Assembly: GCA_009787175.1 (NCBI GenBank)
Contig: WRGM01000173.1
Coordinates: forward strand, 1-37,405
From: Candidatus Bathycorpusculum fermentans
GTDB taxonomy: Archaea; Thermoproteota; Bathyarchaeia; Bathyarchaeales; Bathycorpusculaceae
Length of the DNA stretch: 37,405 bases
Reading direction: 5' to 3'
Numbering within the stretch: the first letter of the stretch is position 1; every line of letters starts with the position of its first letter. This document shows positions 1-7,064 of this stretch, in pieces. The notes below the pieces were generated by a model that worked only from the letters and a program-made list of their open reading frames with translations, was not told the DNA's origin and made no database searches. Position numbers and translations under genes: made by a program.

Positions 1-342
1 GATGTTATGACGGATATAGTGTGTGGTCTGACTAATTTTTGTATATTTGGTACTCTAACAGTTTAAAAACCTGACTAGGTGCTCATAAACTCCATTAAAA
101 ACGCCAAAAACAATAAGGACTAAGGTCTAATATACGAAGACCCAGACTACCCTGTTTCAGGAAGGTATAATCGCGTTTACTATTGGAACCAAGAATAACA
201 AAAAATATCTCCAACTTTTTTTAGCCATTAAATACCTGATGATTATCTGCAAGTATATAGGAGATAACATGGAGTGGCGGTTAGAAGTACATGTGCAAGT
301 GGCTTTTGGTTTATTTATGATATATTATGGTGGTCATTGGTT
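1..342. other. Left-end stretch without a recognised gene
   Basis: This stretch lies downstream of the minus-strand DUF2110 gene. I see no tRNA-like fold, no clear repeat and no convincing coding region. The only candidate is a 44-codon plus-strand frame at 269-403 preceded by an AGGAGA-like site, but it runs antisense into the end of the DUF2110 gene and resembles no family I know. It may be just the 3' flank of the minus-strand operon. Confidence 0.5.
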
Positions 343-1098
343 TTATGTTTTAAAGTTTAGTTTTTTGGGGTTAAATACTATGAATTTTGTGTTGCGCATG
401 TAGCGGCCTATTCTTGAGATAAGACCGGTGGCGTCTGTTCCTAGTTTACAGACGAGTACCTGTTCGAATAGCCCTAGTGAGTCTGTACTTATAACATCGC
501 GATTTAATCGTGTGCGTTCAAGTGTTGAGGTAACCTCGTCAGGGGTAGTACCTAAAAGTATAAGTCGGTCTAAAAGGGAATCTCTCCAGTTTTTGAACAT
601 TGACACCTGTGTTACTGAGAGTTCTGCGTCAAGTGTGTTTGCAGTTGTAGGTGTATTATTAATTTTGATGCTGATGGGTAAATCGGCGTTTAATGCGTAT
701 AGTTCGGCAATTTTTTTGAGTGGTATGTCTTTTCCGTCTAACAGTTGGGTCTGTATGGTCGCAAGAGGGATATGTGCGTAGATTGTTTTTGGCTCTAATA
801 TGCCGATGTCAACTGTTAATATTTCATTGTTGGTTATTTTTTGAATATACCCTTTCAATTCAGAGCCTGTAGAAATTTCGTCTAGGCTATTTGGGCATAT
901 GCCGATTTGTTTTGCTATGTAATTTTTAGCGACGGTTTCGTCTTCGCCTATTACTTCTACTTTTACCCACTTGTTAACTGGGTTGCCTATGATTTGTATT
1001 TGAGCGTCTAAGTCTTCAAATGTTAGCTGTAGGGATTCTTCTATCTGTCTTAGTTGTCCTTTATTGTATGCTTTAGTAAATAATGTTAATATGACCAT
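343..1098 (-). CDS. DUF2110 family protein
   Basis: This is a 251-residue soluble protein that I recognise as the archaeal DUF2110 family, whose function is unknown. There is no signal peptide or membrane segment. The N-terminal half is rich in beta-type sequence and the C-terminal part contains a conserved-looking charged helix around LERTRLNRDVIS (about residues 193-204). It starts with ATG two bases after the stop of the HD-domain gene, which itself overlaps TFE, so the three are almost certainly one transcript. In many archaea this family sits beside the TFE gene, which suggests a link to transcription or RNA metabolism, but this is association only. The family call is fairly sure; the role is not. 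Confidence 0.75.
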   Translation of the reverse strand: MVILTLFTKAYNKGQLRQIEESLQLTFEDLDAQIQIIGNPVNKWVKVEVIGEDETVAKNYIAKQIGICPNSLDEISTGSELKGYIQKITNNEILTVDIGILEPKTIYAHIPLATIQTQLLDGKDIPLKKIAELYALNADLPISIKINNTPTTANTLDAELSVTQVSMFKNWRDSLLDRLILLGTTPDEVTSTLERTRLNRDVISTDSLGLFEQVLVCKLGTDATGLISRIGRYMRNTKFIVFNPKKLNFKT

Positions 1099-1100
1099 TT

Positions 1101-1625
1101 TTATCTCTCGAGCAGGTTAGTTATTTCGTTGTAGAGTTTTCTAACTCTTTCGGCGGCGTCGTCTAGTTTTTGGTCGTGTAATTGTTTTATTGTTGTTTCC
1201 ACAGAAATACGGTCGTTGCCGCTTATGCATTTGTCGGCGTAGCAGACGATTTTTTCTTCTAATGTTTGAGGTATATAGTTGTCTTTGGGCCAATTGAGTT
1301 TGTCTGCTTCTTCCGCTGTTATGCCTGCGCCTACGTGTCGTTTAATGATGCAGACTACTGTGTCGGGTAATTTTTCGGTTTGTGCGAGTTTCATACCTTC
1401 AATTGCATGGTTTACGCTGTGATTTTTAGAGCGACCAAGGTCATGTAAAAGTGCGCCTGCTTCGATTAGGGTTAGGTTAACAGGATAGTTTTTTGTTTTA
1501 AATTCTTCGGCTATTTCAAGAGCTAATGAGGCTACTGCTTGGCAGTGTGTTATTACTTTGGGTGAGCAGCTGTTTTTTTGTAGGATTTCTATGGCTTGCT
1601 CCCTGTTTGGAAGCTGGTTATTCAC
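1101..1625 (-). CDS. HD-domain protein, TIGR00295 type
   Basis: A 174-residue HD-superfamily protein, probably a metal-dependent phosphohydrolase of unknown substrate. The metal-binding signature is visible: an early His in VITHCQAVA (about residue 26), the HD pair in ALLHDLGRSK (about 61-62), His in NHAIEGMKLA and a further His in IKRHVGAG (about 95). A late Asp in CYADKCIS completes the usual set. It begins 8 bases inside the end of the TFE gene and ends 2 bases before DUF2110, so it is translationally coupled to both. The HD fold would fit hydrolysis of a nucleotide or a cyclic phosphate, but the sequence does not tell which. Confidence 0.82.
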   Translation of the reverse strand: MNNQLPNREQAIEILQKNSCSPKVITHCQAVASLALEIAEEFKTKNYPVNLTLIEAGALLHDLGRSKNHSVNHAIEGMKLAQTEKLPDTVVCIIKRHVGAGITAEEADKLNWPKDNYIPQTLEEKIVCYADKCISGNDRISVETTIKQLHDQKLDDAAERVRKLYNEITNLLER

Positions 1626-2136
1626 CTAGTTCCTTCCTTAGAAGTGTGACTTTTTCTGAGAGTTTGTTTATCATTTGTTCGTTTCCAAAATGCACTAGGG
1701 GTTTGCCGCATGTGCTGCAGTGGAAGACAAGTTCTACTGCTTCTTCAAAGGGTACACGTTTGCATTCTGGGGTGTTGCAGAAGTAGAAGTCATGATTTTG
1801 TTCATACTCGAGTCGGACATTGAGTTTTTCAAGCACTCTGCGTTTTTGGCTTAATATAAAGCCTTCAAGTTGACCTGATTGGAGTTTCCAGTGGAAGATG
1901 AACCAGCCTGTTTTTGGGTCTCGTGTTCTGCGTAGGCTTACAAGTGAGTGGTCGTAGAGTTTGTAGAGGATTTTGCGGACACTGTTTAGGCGTATTCCTG
2001 TTTTGTTAGCTATTTCATCGTCTGTTATCTCATCTACGCTCTTTAAGTGTTCAATAAGTACAACGGCTTCTTCAGCTCCAAGAGCGTTAGCCACTTTCAT
2101 TAAAGTTGTATCATCGATAGTTGACAACATACTCAA
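1618..2136 (-). CDS. tfe: Transcription factor E alpha subunit (TFE)
   Basis: The archaeal TFIIE-alpha homologue, which helps TBP and TFB open promoter DNA with RNA polymerase. The 172 residues carry an N-terminal winged helix (about 1-95), with helix-turn-helix text around ITDDEIANKTGIRLNSVRK, and a C-terminal zinc ribbon with Cys at FCNTPEC (about 119-124) and CSTC (about 139-142). Length is normal for the family. A second ATG lies two codons in, so the start could be either. A 57-base gap separates it from Trm56 and contains a TATA-like TTTATGTA on the minus strand (about 2172-2179), so this gene probably has its own promoter. The next two genes overlap or nearly touch it. Confidence 0.93.
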   Translation of the reverse strand: MSMLSTIDDTTLMKVANALGAEEAVVLIEHLKSVDEITDDEIANKTGIRLNSVRKILYKLYDHSLVSLRRTRDPKTGWFIFHWKLQSGQLEGFILSQKRRVLEKLNVRLEYEQNHDFYFCNTPECKRVPFEEAVELVFHCSTCGKPLVHFGNEQMINKLSEKVTLLRKELGE

Positions 2137-2193
2137 TTTTCCTTAATTACGCTGTAATAGAGGATATTGATACATAAAACTCTTCGTACACAT

Positions 2194-2784
2194 TTACGTT
2201 TTTTCTTCATTAACTTTAATGTTTTTACCATGCTGTTGTGGAATAATTTTTACTTCAGCTTTTTCGAAATCTACGGTTAACTCTTTACCTTCAAAGAAGC
2301 GGTCTAAGAAAATGGCTAACGCACTACACTCGCTATGAGGCTGATTTCCAACACCTATGTTAAAGTCAGAGATTTCTGTGCTATAGAATTCTCCGGGAAC
2401 TTTTTGGCTGCCTATTAGGAGGAGAATGTTTTTACCTGTTTCACGTATGCGGGATAAAGCGTTGCTGGTTTGAATATTTTCGCCATACACGGTTAAGTGT
2501 ACTACAATGCCGCCCTTGTTTTTCCAGTCACGGATAACGCTGCGCCAATTAAGACCCATCTGAAAAGTAAAATCGCCACCCCAATGCTTAGTGATACCTT
2601 GTACAGTTTTCTCTATAGACTTATCCTCAATGTCTGCAAGTATAAAACCTGACGCGCACATAGCACGCGCGGTTAAGGCGCAGTGAGTAGTTAACCGGGA
2701 GTCTCTATGAATACGGTGACCCCATCTTAGAACAACAATTTTTTGACTACAGTTATCAATTAACTGGTTTGGTGTATTTTCCAT
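2194..2784 (-). CDS. trm56: tRNA (cytidine(56)-2'-O)-methyltransferase (Trm56)
   Basis: An archaeal SPOUT-class enzyme that methylates the 2'-OH of C56 in the T loop of tRNA using S-adenosylmethionine. The 196-residue protein shows the expected N-terminal pattern RWGHRIHRDSRLTTHCALTA (about residues 20-39), with the active-site Arg region, and the GGIVVHLTVYGE strand (about 90-101). The C-terminal knot region includes LLLIGSQKVPGEFY, the usual SAM-binding loop text. It starts 29 bases inside the end of hflX, so it is translated from the same message. The identification rests on strong family resemblance across its full length. Confidence 0.88.
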   Translation of the reverse strand: MENTPNQLIDNCSQKIVVLRWGHRIHRDSRLTTHCALTARAMCASGFILADIEDKSIEKTVQGITKHWGGDFTFQMGLNWRSVIRDWKNKGGIVVHLTVYGENIQTSNALSRIRETGKNILLLIGSQKVPGEFYSTEISDFNIGVGNQPHSECSALAIFLDRFFEGKELTVDFEKAEVKIIPQQHGKNIKVNEEKT

Positions 2785-4021
2785 CTAGTTTTTCCACTTT
2801 ACTTCTTATTTGCTCAGCAATCTGAGGGTCAACTTCAAATGTTACCTCGACATGGTCACCTAAGAATTCTTCTTTTTTAACCTCAGCTTTCTTATGAACC
2901 CAAGAAAGAAAGGGCATTACCTCAGCAGTCAGCGGCACTGAAAAACTACCCTTCACATAATTTTCCAACATACGGATAATCTGAGCCTTTAGCACATCAA
3001 GATTAAGACCTTTTTTTGCTGAAATTAAAAGAGGATTTTGAACTTTACCCTTTAAGACATCAAATTTTTGCGTCACCTCCTCAGAGCTAAGTTTATCAAC
3101 TTTATTTAGCGCAGTAATTTGAGGAATACCACCAGCATCTAACCGGCTAATTGTATCCTGACAAACACCAAGCTTTTTCTCAATTAACTCAAGCGGCTCG
3201 CTTAAATCTAAAACCAAAATAATTAAGTCAGAATAAATGGTTTCCTCAAGCGTAGAATGAAAAGCCTCTATTAACGAGATAGGTAAACGATCGATAAAGC
3301 CTACAGTATCTGTTAATAAAAATTTACGGCTGGAAAACTCTACCATACGCGTCATAGTAGAAAGAGTAGTAAACAAAAACCTATCAACCATAGCGTCCGC
3401 TTCAGTTAAAGCATTAAAAAGAGTACTTTTACCAGCACTGGTATAGCCAGCCAGTGAGACAGATAGGAAACCAAGCTCTGTCCGCCGCTCCCTCTGCAAA
3501 ATACGCTTCTTACGAATAACCGTGAGCTTTTTAAGAATAGTTTGAACCTGCAATTTAATAGCATCACGATAAACATCCGCCTCATAAGCACCTAAACCCA
3601 TAAAACCCGGCTGCTCACTACCACGGCATAAGCGGACTTTTTCACGAGCATGCCTAAGCTCATTTTGCAACGTCGCCAACTGAATCTGCAACTGAGCCTC
3701 CACAGTCGTAGCACGACGAGCAAAAATCTCTAAAATAAGCTGAAACCTATCAATAATCTCAACCTTTGTAGCCTTAGCAAGATTATAATTCTGCAAAGTA
3801 CGCAAAGAATTATCAAAAATTACCCTATCAGCACCAAACTCTTTAACCATACTTGCAAGCTCTTCAACTTTCCCTGCACCAATCTGATACCTAGCATCTG
3901 GAGGTCGCGTCTGCTCAAGAACACCAACCACCGTATAACCCGCTGCCTGCGCAAGAAACTTTAACTCACCTATATTTGACGCTTCACGATTAAGACGCCT
4001 CTGAACTATGATAGCTTTCGT
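2756..4021 (-). CDS. hflX: GTPase HflX, probable ACG start
   Basis: A ribosome-associated GTPase implicated in rescue or splitting of stalled ribosomes. The N-terminal HflX domain (about residues 1-150) precedes the G domain: G1 GYTSAGKST (about 192-200), G3 DTVGF and G4 NKVD. The first ordinary start codon is GTG at 3931, but the same frame continues 30 codons upstream with typical HflX N-terminal text (KAIIVQRRLNREASNIGEL). That open stretch has no ATG, GTG or TTG. Alignment by memory to archaeal HflX puts the first residue at an ACG codon at 4021-4019, preceded eight bases upstream by a strong GGAGGAG ribosome site. From there the protein is 421 residues. It would overlap the end of MBF1 by 16 bases. 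A sequencing error turning ATG into ACG is the other explanation. Confidence 0.88.
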   Translation of the reverse strand, partial: TKAIIVQRRLNREASNIGELKFLAQAAGYTVVGVLEQTRPPDARYQIGAGKVEELASMVKEFGADRVIFDNSLRTLQNYNLAKATKVEIIDRFQLILEIFARRATTVEAQLQIQLATLQNELRHAREKVRLCRGSEQPGFMGLGAYEADVYRDAIKLQVQTILKKLTVIRKKRILQRERRTELGFLSVSLAGYTSAGKSTLFNALTEADAMVDRFLFTTLSTMTRMVEFSSRKFLLTDTVGFIDRLPISLIEAFHSTLEETIYSDLIILVLDLSEPLELIEKKLGVCQDTISRLDAGGIPQITALNKVDKLSSEEVTQKFDVLKGKVQNPLLISAKKGLNLDVLKAQIIRMLENYVKGSFSVPLTAEVMPFLSWVHKKAEVKKEEFLGDHVEVTFEVDPQIAEQIRSKVEKLDGKYTKPVN

Positions 4022-4620
4022 CCCTTATGCTCCTCCGAAGAACTACCACTATCAATCTCGATAAGATCACCCAGAGTCATATCCTGATTCTTACCTGCCA
4101 CCGTAGCTGGCACAGGTTTTTCTTCCTCTATAGGCACAAGCAACGTTATCTTTAAAGCACGCTCAAGCTTGCTGGCAAGCAAGTTATTTGGCTCCATTTT
4201 ACTTAGCTCAACATGCTTTAAAACAGAAGCACGCTCATTAATCTTTAAGCCGAGTTCTTCATGAGAATAACCAAGTTTCTCCCGCGCCATACGGATTATG
4301 GCGGCATAGCCCTCAACTAGTTCTTGAGTAATTTCCACTTTCGCAACAAGATTACGCTTCTTTTGTACCATCTGTGGCTGCTGTGGCTTCTTTGCTTTAG
4401 CCGCTACTGCTTTAGCTCCTGTGGATGGAGCTAGAGTAGAATGGAGGCTACTGCCGGGTGTAACAATTAGGAAGGGTGATTTAGGCACAGGATTTTCTTC
4501 ATTAGGATAAATAGTTTTTCCATGTTTGGCACATTCGGCACAAACAGTTAATTTTGCACCTTCAATATTTACTCGAATTGGATCAACGTGAATTTTGCGT
4601 CCACAAACTTCGCATCTCAC
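4006..4620 (-). CDS. Multiprotein bridging factor 1 homologue (MBF1, TIGR00270 type)
   Basis: A 204-residue protein with an N-terminal zinc ribbon (CEVC at about 3-6 and CAEC at about 27-30), a basic Ala/Lys/Pro/Gln linker (about 65-90) and an MBF1-type helix-turn-helix (about 95-165, text such as AREKLGYSHEELGLKINER). In archaea this protein binds the small ribosomal subunit and has been linked to translation, besides its eukaryotic role as a transcription coactivator. It is the first gene of the minus-strand run MBF1-hflX-trm56 and shares its promoter region with the divergent PUA gene. A GGTGA-like site sits just before the ATG. Length and domain order are normal. Confidence 0.87.
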   Translation of the reverse strand: MRCEVCGRKIHVDPIRVNIEGAKLTVCAECAKHGKTIYPNEENPVPKSPFLIVTPGSSLHSTLAPSTGAKAVAAKAKKPQQPQMVQKKRNLVAKVEITQELVEGYAAIIRMAREKLGYSHEELGLKINERASVLKHVELSKMEPNNLLASKLERALKITLLVPIEEEKPVPATVAGKNQDMTLGDLIEIDSGSSSEEHKGRKLS

Positions 4621-4653
4621 AGTACTTTCACCTTTAAATTATTTATTTAACAT

Positions 4654-4671
4654 GATAAGTTTATACTTATC
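4654..4671. promoter_or_regulatory. Inverted repeat holding a shared divergent promoter core
   Basis: GATAAGT and ACTTATC form a perfect 7-base inverted repeat around a TTAT centre, in the 83-base gap between MBF1 (minus) and the PUA gene (plus). The core reads TTTATA on the plus strand and TATAAA on the minus strand, so each strand has a TATA-like element at a suitable distance (about 33-43 bases) from its own start codon. I infer that one symmetric element serves both promoters. It may also be a binding site for a dimeric regulator. Confidence 0.55.
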
Positions 4672-4703
4672 GAAACAAAAGGAAACTAATCACGGGAATA
4701 CAT

Positions 4704-5174
4704 ATGGAAAAACAACTTGACAAAATATGGAGCATAGCCGATTACCAATTCGGCAAAAACGTAGGCAAAAAACTATTCCCAGAAAACGTAACATTTGAAC
4801 TATCAAAACGCACAGGCAGAATACGCTTCATCAACCTAAACAAAGAACGCTTAGCAACACTAAAACCAACAGACGGCCTATTTTCCCTAAGCCTAAAAGC
4901 CGCCAAACACATAATAGAAAACATACCAGAAGCCAAAGGGCTCATCACGCTAAAAAATGAGGTCGCACAATACATTGCCGCAGGTGGCGACGTCTTCGCA
5001 GTACATGTAGTTCAAGTAGACGATGACGTTCGTGCAAAAGACGAAGTGATAATAATTGATGAAAATAGACAACTATTAGCAGTCGGACGCGCAACCCTCT
5101 CCGCACCAGAAATCCGCGCATTCAAAACAGGCGTCGCCGTTAAAGTACGACACGGCATAAACAGCAAAGAATAA
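4704..5174 (+). CDS. PUA-domain protein (archaeosine/pseudouridine synthase-like C-terminal type)
   Basis: A 156-residue archaeal protein made of a small N-terminal domain and a C-terminal PUA domain (about 75-152). The PUA text is clear: VAQYIAAGGDVFAVHVVQVD, then VRAKDEVIIIDENRQLLAVGRA, as found at the C-terminus of archaeal tRNA-guanine transglycosylase and TIGR00451 proteins. PUA domains bind structured RNA, so a role in RNA modification or ribosome biogenesis is likely. No catalytic domain is attached. It is transcribed divergently from MBF1. The coding strand is A+C-rich from its first codon, unlike the next plus-strand gene. Start ATG 4704 follows a weak GGGA site. Confidence 0.82.
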   Translation: MEKQLDKIWSIADYQFGKNVGKKLFPENVTFELSKRTGRIRFINLNKERLATLKPTDGLFSLSLKAAKHIIENIPEAKGLITLKNEVAQYIAAGGDVFAVHVVQVDDDVRAKDEVIIIDENRQLLAVGRATLSAPEIRAFKTGVAVKVRHGINSKE

Positions 5175-5358
5175 CATAGTTTAGTTTTATTTTTTACAAT
5201 TATAACCGGTTGCCTTGGTTACAAGAATGTCAATAGTAAATGGAACATATTTTGCTATAGTGTAAGAAATGGGAGTAAACAAGCTTTTTTGGTTAATAAA
5301 TGGGTTAAGTTTATGAGTTTCTTATGTTAAATACATTGTAATTGGAGTGATGTTCTGT

Positions 5359-5724
5359 ATGCATAGACGTATGAATCCTCGTGAGCAGAAGCGCATGATG
5401 CAGCGCATGGGCATGAATATGGAGAATGTTGATGAGGTTAATCAAGTTATTATAAGGACAGCCTCGAAAGATATAGTAATTGATGAACCAGAAGTTGCGA
5501 TTTTACAGGTTCAGGGGCAGAAAATGTATCAAGTTATAGGTGGGCAGGTATCTGAGCAAGCACCAGGTAAATTTGCAGCGTCAACTCCAGCAACGCCTAT
5601 ATTTACTGATGAGGATGCACAGCTAGTAGCGGATCAAACTGGTAAAAGCCTTGAGAAAGCTAAAGAGGCGCTTGAGGAATGCGGTGGCGATCTGGCAAAA
5701 GCAATTTTGCTACTTTCATCCTAA
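5359..5724 (+). CDS. nac: Nascent polypeptide-associated complex protein (archaeal NAC)
   Basis: The archaeal alpha-NAC homologue, a homodimeric chaperone that binds nascent chains at the ribosome exit. The protein has a Met/Arg-rich N-terminus, a NAC beta-barrel domain (about residues 28-75: VIIRTASKDIVIDEPEVAIL) and a C-terminal UBA domain (about 83-121: TDEDAQLVADQTGKSLEKA). A GTG and an ATG at 5347 and 5350 are in frame, but GGAGTGAT at 5344-5351 is better read as the ribosome site for ATG 5359, giving 121 residues. A TATA-like TTTATGAG lies about 50 bases upstream. It stands alone between the PUA and PfkB genes. Confidence 0.92.
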   Translation: MHRRMNPREQKRMMQRMGMNMENVDEVNQVIIRTASKDIVIDEPEVAILQVQGQKMYQVIGGQVSEQAPGKFAASTPATPIFTDEDAQLVADQTGKSLEKAKEALEECGGDLAKAILLLSS

Positions 5725-5874
5725 ATCTCATTTTATTTCCTTTCGTTAAACCAGTTGTTTACATCTGTTTTTCAGTTTAAAAATAGTTTGCCACCTCTTT
5801 TTTGTGGTAACTTTTCATTAGGTGGTTAAAAGTCTATAAGTTACCTTTAGGCATAGTCAACTGGAACAGTAAAA

Positions 5875-6795
5875 ATGATGACTCAAAATGGTAATGTTTG
5901 CATAGTTGGTAGTTTTTCTTTAGATTCAATTACTGTTCCGGGTCGAAAGGAGGTGTTTCATAGTTTGGGTGGTGCAGTTACTTATACTTCATTTGCAGTA
6001 AAAACTCTTGGAGAGACAGCAGGTGTTGTTTCACGTGTTGGGGGAGATCTACCGGAAGCTGACCTGTTAAGGCTGTATATGGAGGGTATTGATGTTTCTG
6101 CTGTGAAGCGTTGTGTATGGGAGACAACGGCGCGTTTTGAGCTTTGTTATAGCAGTGATTTTTCTGAGCGTATGCTCAGATTAACTTGTATGGGATATCC
6201 AATAGGTCTTGATGACATTCCACATGGTCTGCGTTCTAAGGTTATTCATGTCGCGCCGATAACAGGCGAAATTAGCTATGGAGTTGTAGAACATTTGAAG
6301 TCTTGCTGTGATAGTTTATCGCTTGATCCTCAGGGTTTTCTTAGGAGTTTTGATGAAAATGGGTATGTAACTTCAAGTTTGCAGGTAGATAAGCGGGTTT
6401 TGGGGTTAGTAGATATATGTAAAATGTCGCAGGATGAACTTTTTGTTTTGACAGGGCATTTGGATCTTAAAGGGGCGATTAAAGTAGTGCATGATGCTGG
6501 TGTGAAAGTGGTCATTGTAACTATGGGTGCTAAAGGGGCGTTGCTCTCCTTTGAAGGAGTGCAATATAATATTCCAGCTTGTCGTCCATCTGTGGTTGTT
6601 GATCCAACTGGGGCGGGGGATGTTTTTATTGGGGCTTTCTTGTCGGAGTATCTGAAGGGGAAAGAGTTATTGTGGTGTGCTTCTGCGGGTTCAGCGGCGG
6701 CGTCTTTGGTGGTTGAGGGTATTGGGTCAACGTTTTTTGGGGAAAAGCGTGAAATTGTAAGAAGAGCCATTGTTCTTTATGAAAAATTAGCTTAA
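5875..6795 (+). CDS. PfkB-family carbohydrate/nucleoside kinase
   Basis: A 306-residue ribokinase-superfamily sugar or nucleoside kinase. The N-terminal substrate region reads GSFSLDSITVPG followed by the glycine-rich LGGAVTYTSFAVKTLG. The C-terminal PfkB signature DPTGAGD (about 243-249) supplies the anion hole and the catalytic Asp249. The lid sequence around residues 13-110 does not tell me the substrate; candidates are ribose, fructose, adenosine or another nucleoside. Two adjacent ATG codons (5875 and 5878) make the start uncertain by one residue. It lies about 150 bases after NAC and is not obviously coupled to a neighbour, so the context does not help. Confidence 0.85.
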   Translation: MMTQNGNVCIVGSFSLDSITVPGRKEVFHSLGGAVTYTSFAVKTLGETAGVVSRVGGDLPEADLLRLYMEGIDVSAVKRCVWETTARFELCYSSDFSERMLRLTCMGYPIGLDDIPHGLRSKVIHVAPITGEISYGVVEHLKSCCDSLSLDPQGFLRSFDENGYVTSSLQVDKRVLGLVDICKMSQDELFVLTGHLDLKGAIKVVHDAGVKVVIVTMGAKGALLSFEGVQYNIPACRPSVVVDPTGAGDVFIGAFLSEYLKGKELLWCASAGSAAASLVVEGIGSTFFGEKREIVRRAIVLYEKLA

Positions 6796-6846
6796 GCATT
6801 AAATATGCAGTTAGCTTAGTGTTTAGTAATATTGAGGTGTACTATT

Positions 6847-7053
6847 GTGGGACGTATAGATAAAGGTGAAAAGTGCAGTGTGTCTGGCTGCGGTAATGAG
6901 GCTGAGCGTTCGATTTCGGCTGATAAGGTGAAAGCGGCTGGATTGAAGGTTAATAGTGATAAGCGTGCTTATTTGTGTAAAGAGCATTATAAGGAGTATA
7001 AGAAGAAGTCTAAGAAGGATAAGCTTTTAGATAAATGGCGTCATAGGATGTAG
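6847..7053 (+). CDS. Small zinc-binding conserved protein next to ThrRS
   Basis: A 68-residue basic protein with a likely zinc site: CSVSGC near residues 9-14, then CKEHYKEY with Cys and His near 48-51. The C-terminal 20 residues are mostly Lys and Arg, which suggests RNA or ribosome binding. A GAGGTG ribosome site at 6834-6839 sits 7 bases before GTG 6847, so I prefer that start to the in-frame TTG at 6832. It ends 11 bases before thrS and is surely cotranscribed with it. I recall similar short proteins beside thrS in other archaea of this group, but I know no function. Confidence 0.72.
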   Translation: MGRIDKGEKCSVSGCGNEAERSISADKVKAAGLKVNSDKRAYLCKEHYKEYKKKSKKDKLLDKWRHRM

Positions 7054-7064
7054 AAGGCTAGATT

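Noticed and set aside
269..403. A 44-codon plus-strand frame with an AGGAGA-like site upstream
   Set aside because: It overlaps the 3' end of the DUF2110 gene antisense, resembles no family and has no further support.
5760..5830. Possible hairpin terminator after NAC (GCCACC and GGTGGC-like arms)
   Set aside because: Only a four-base stem with a long loop is possible; too weak to call.
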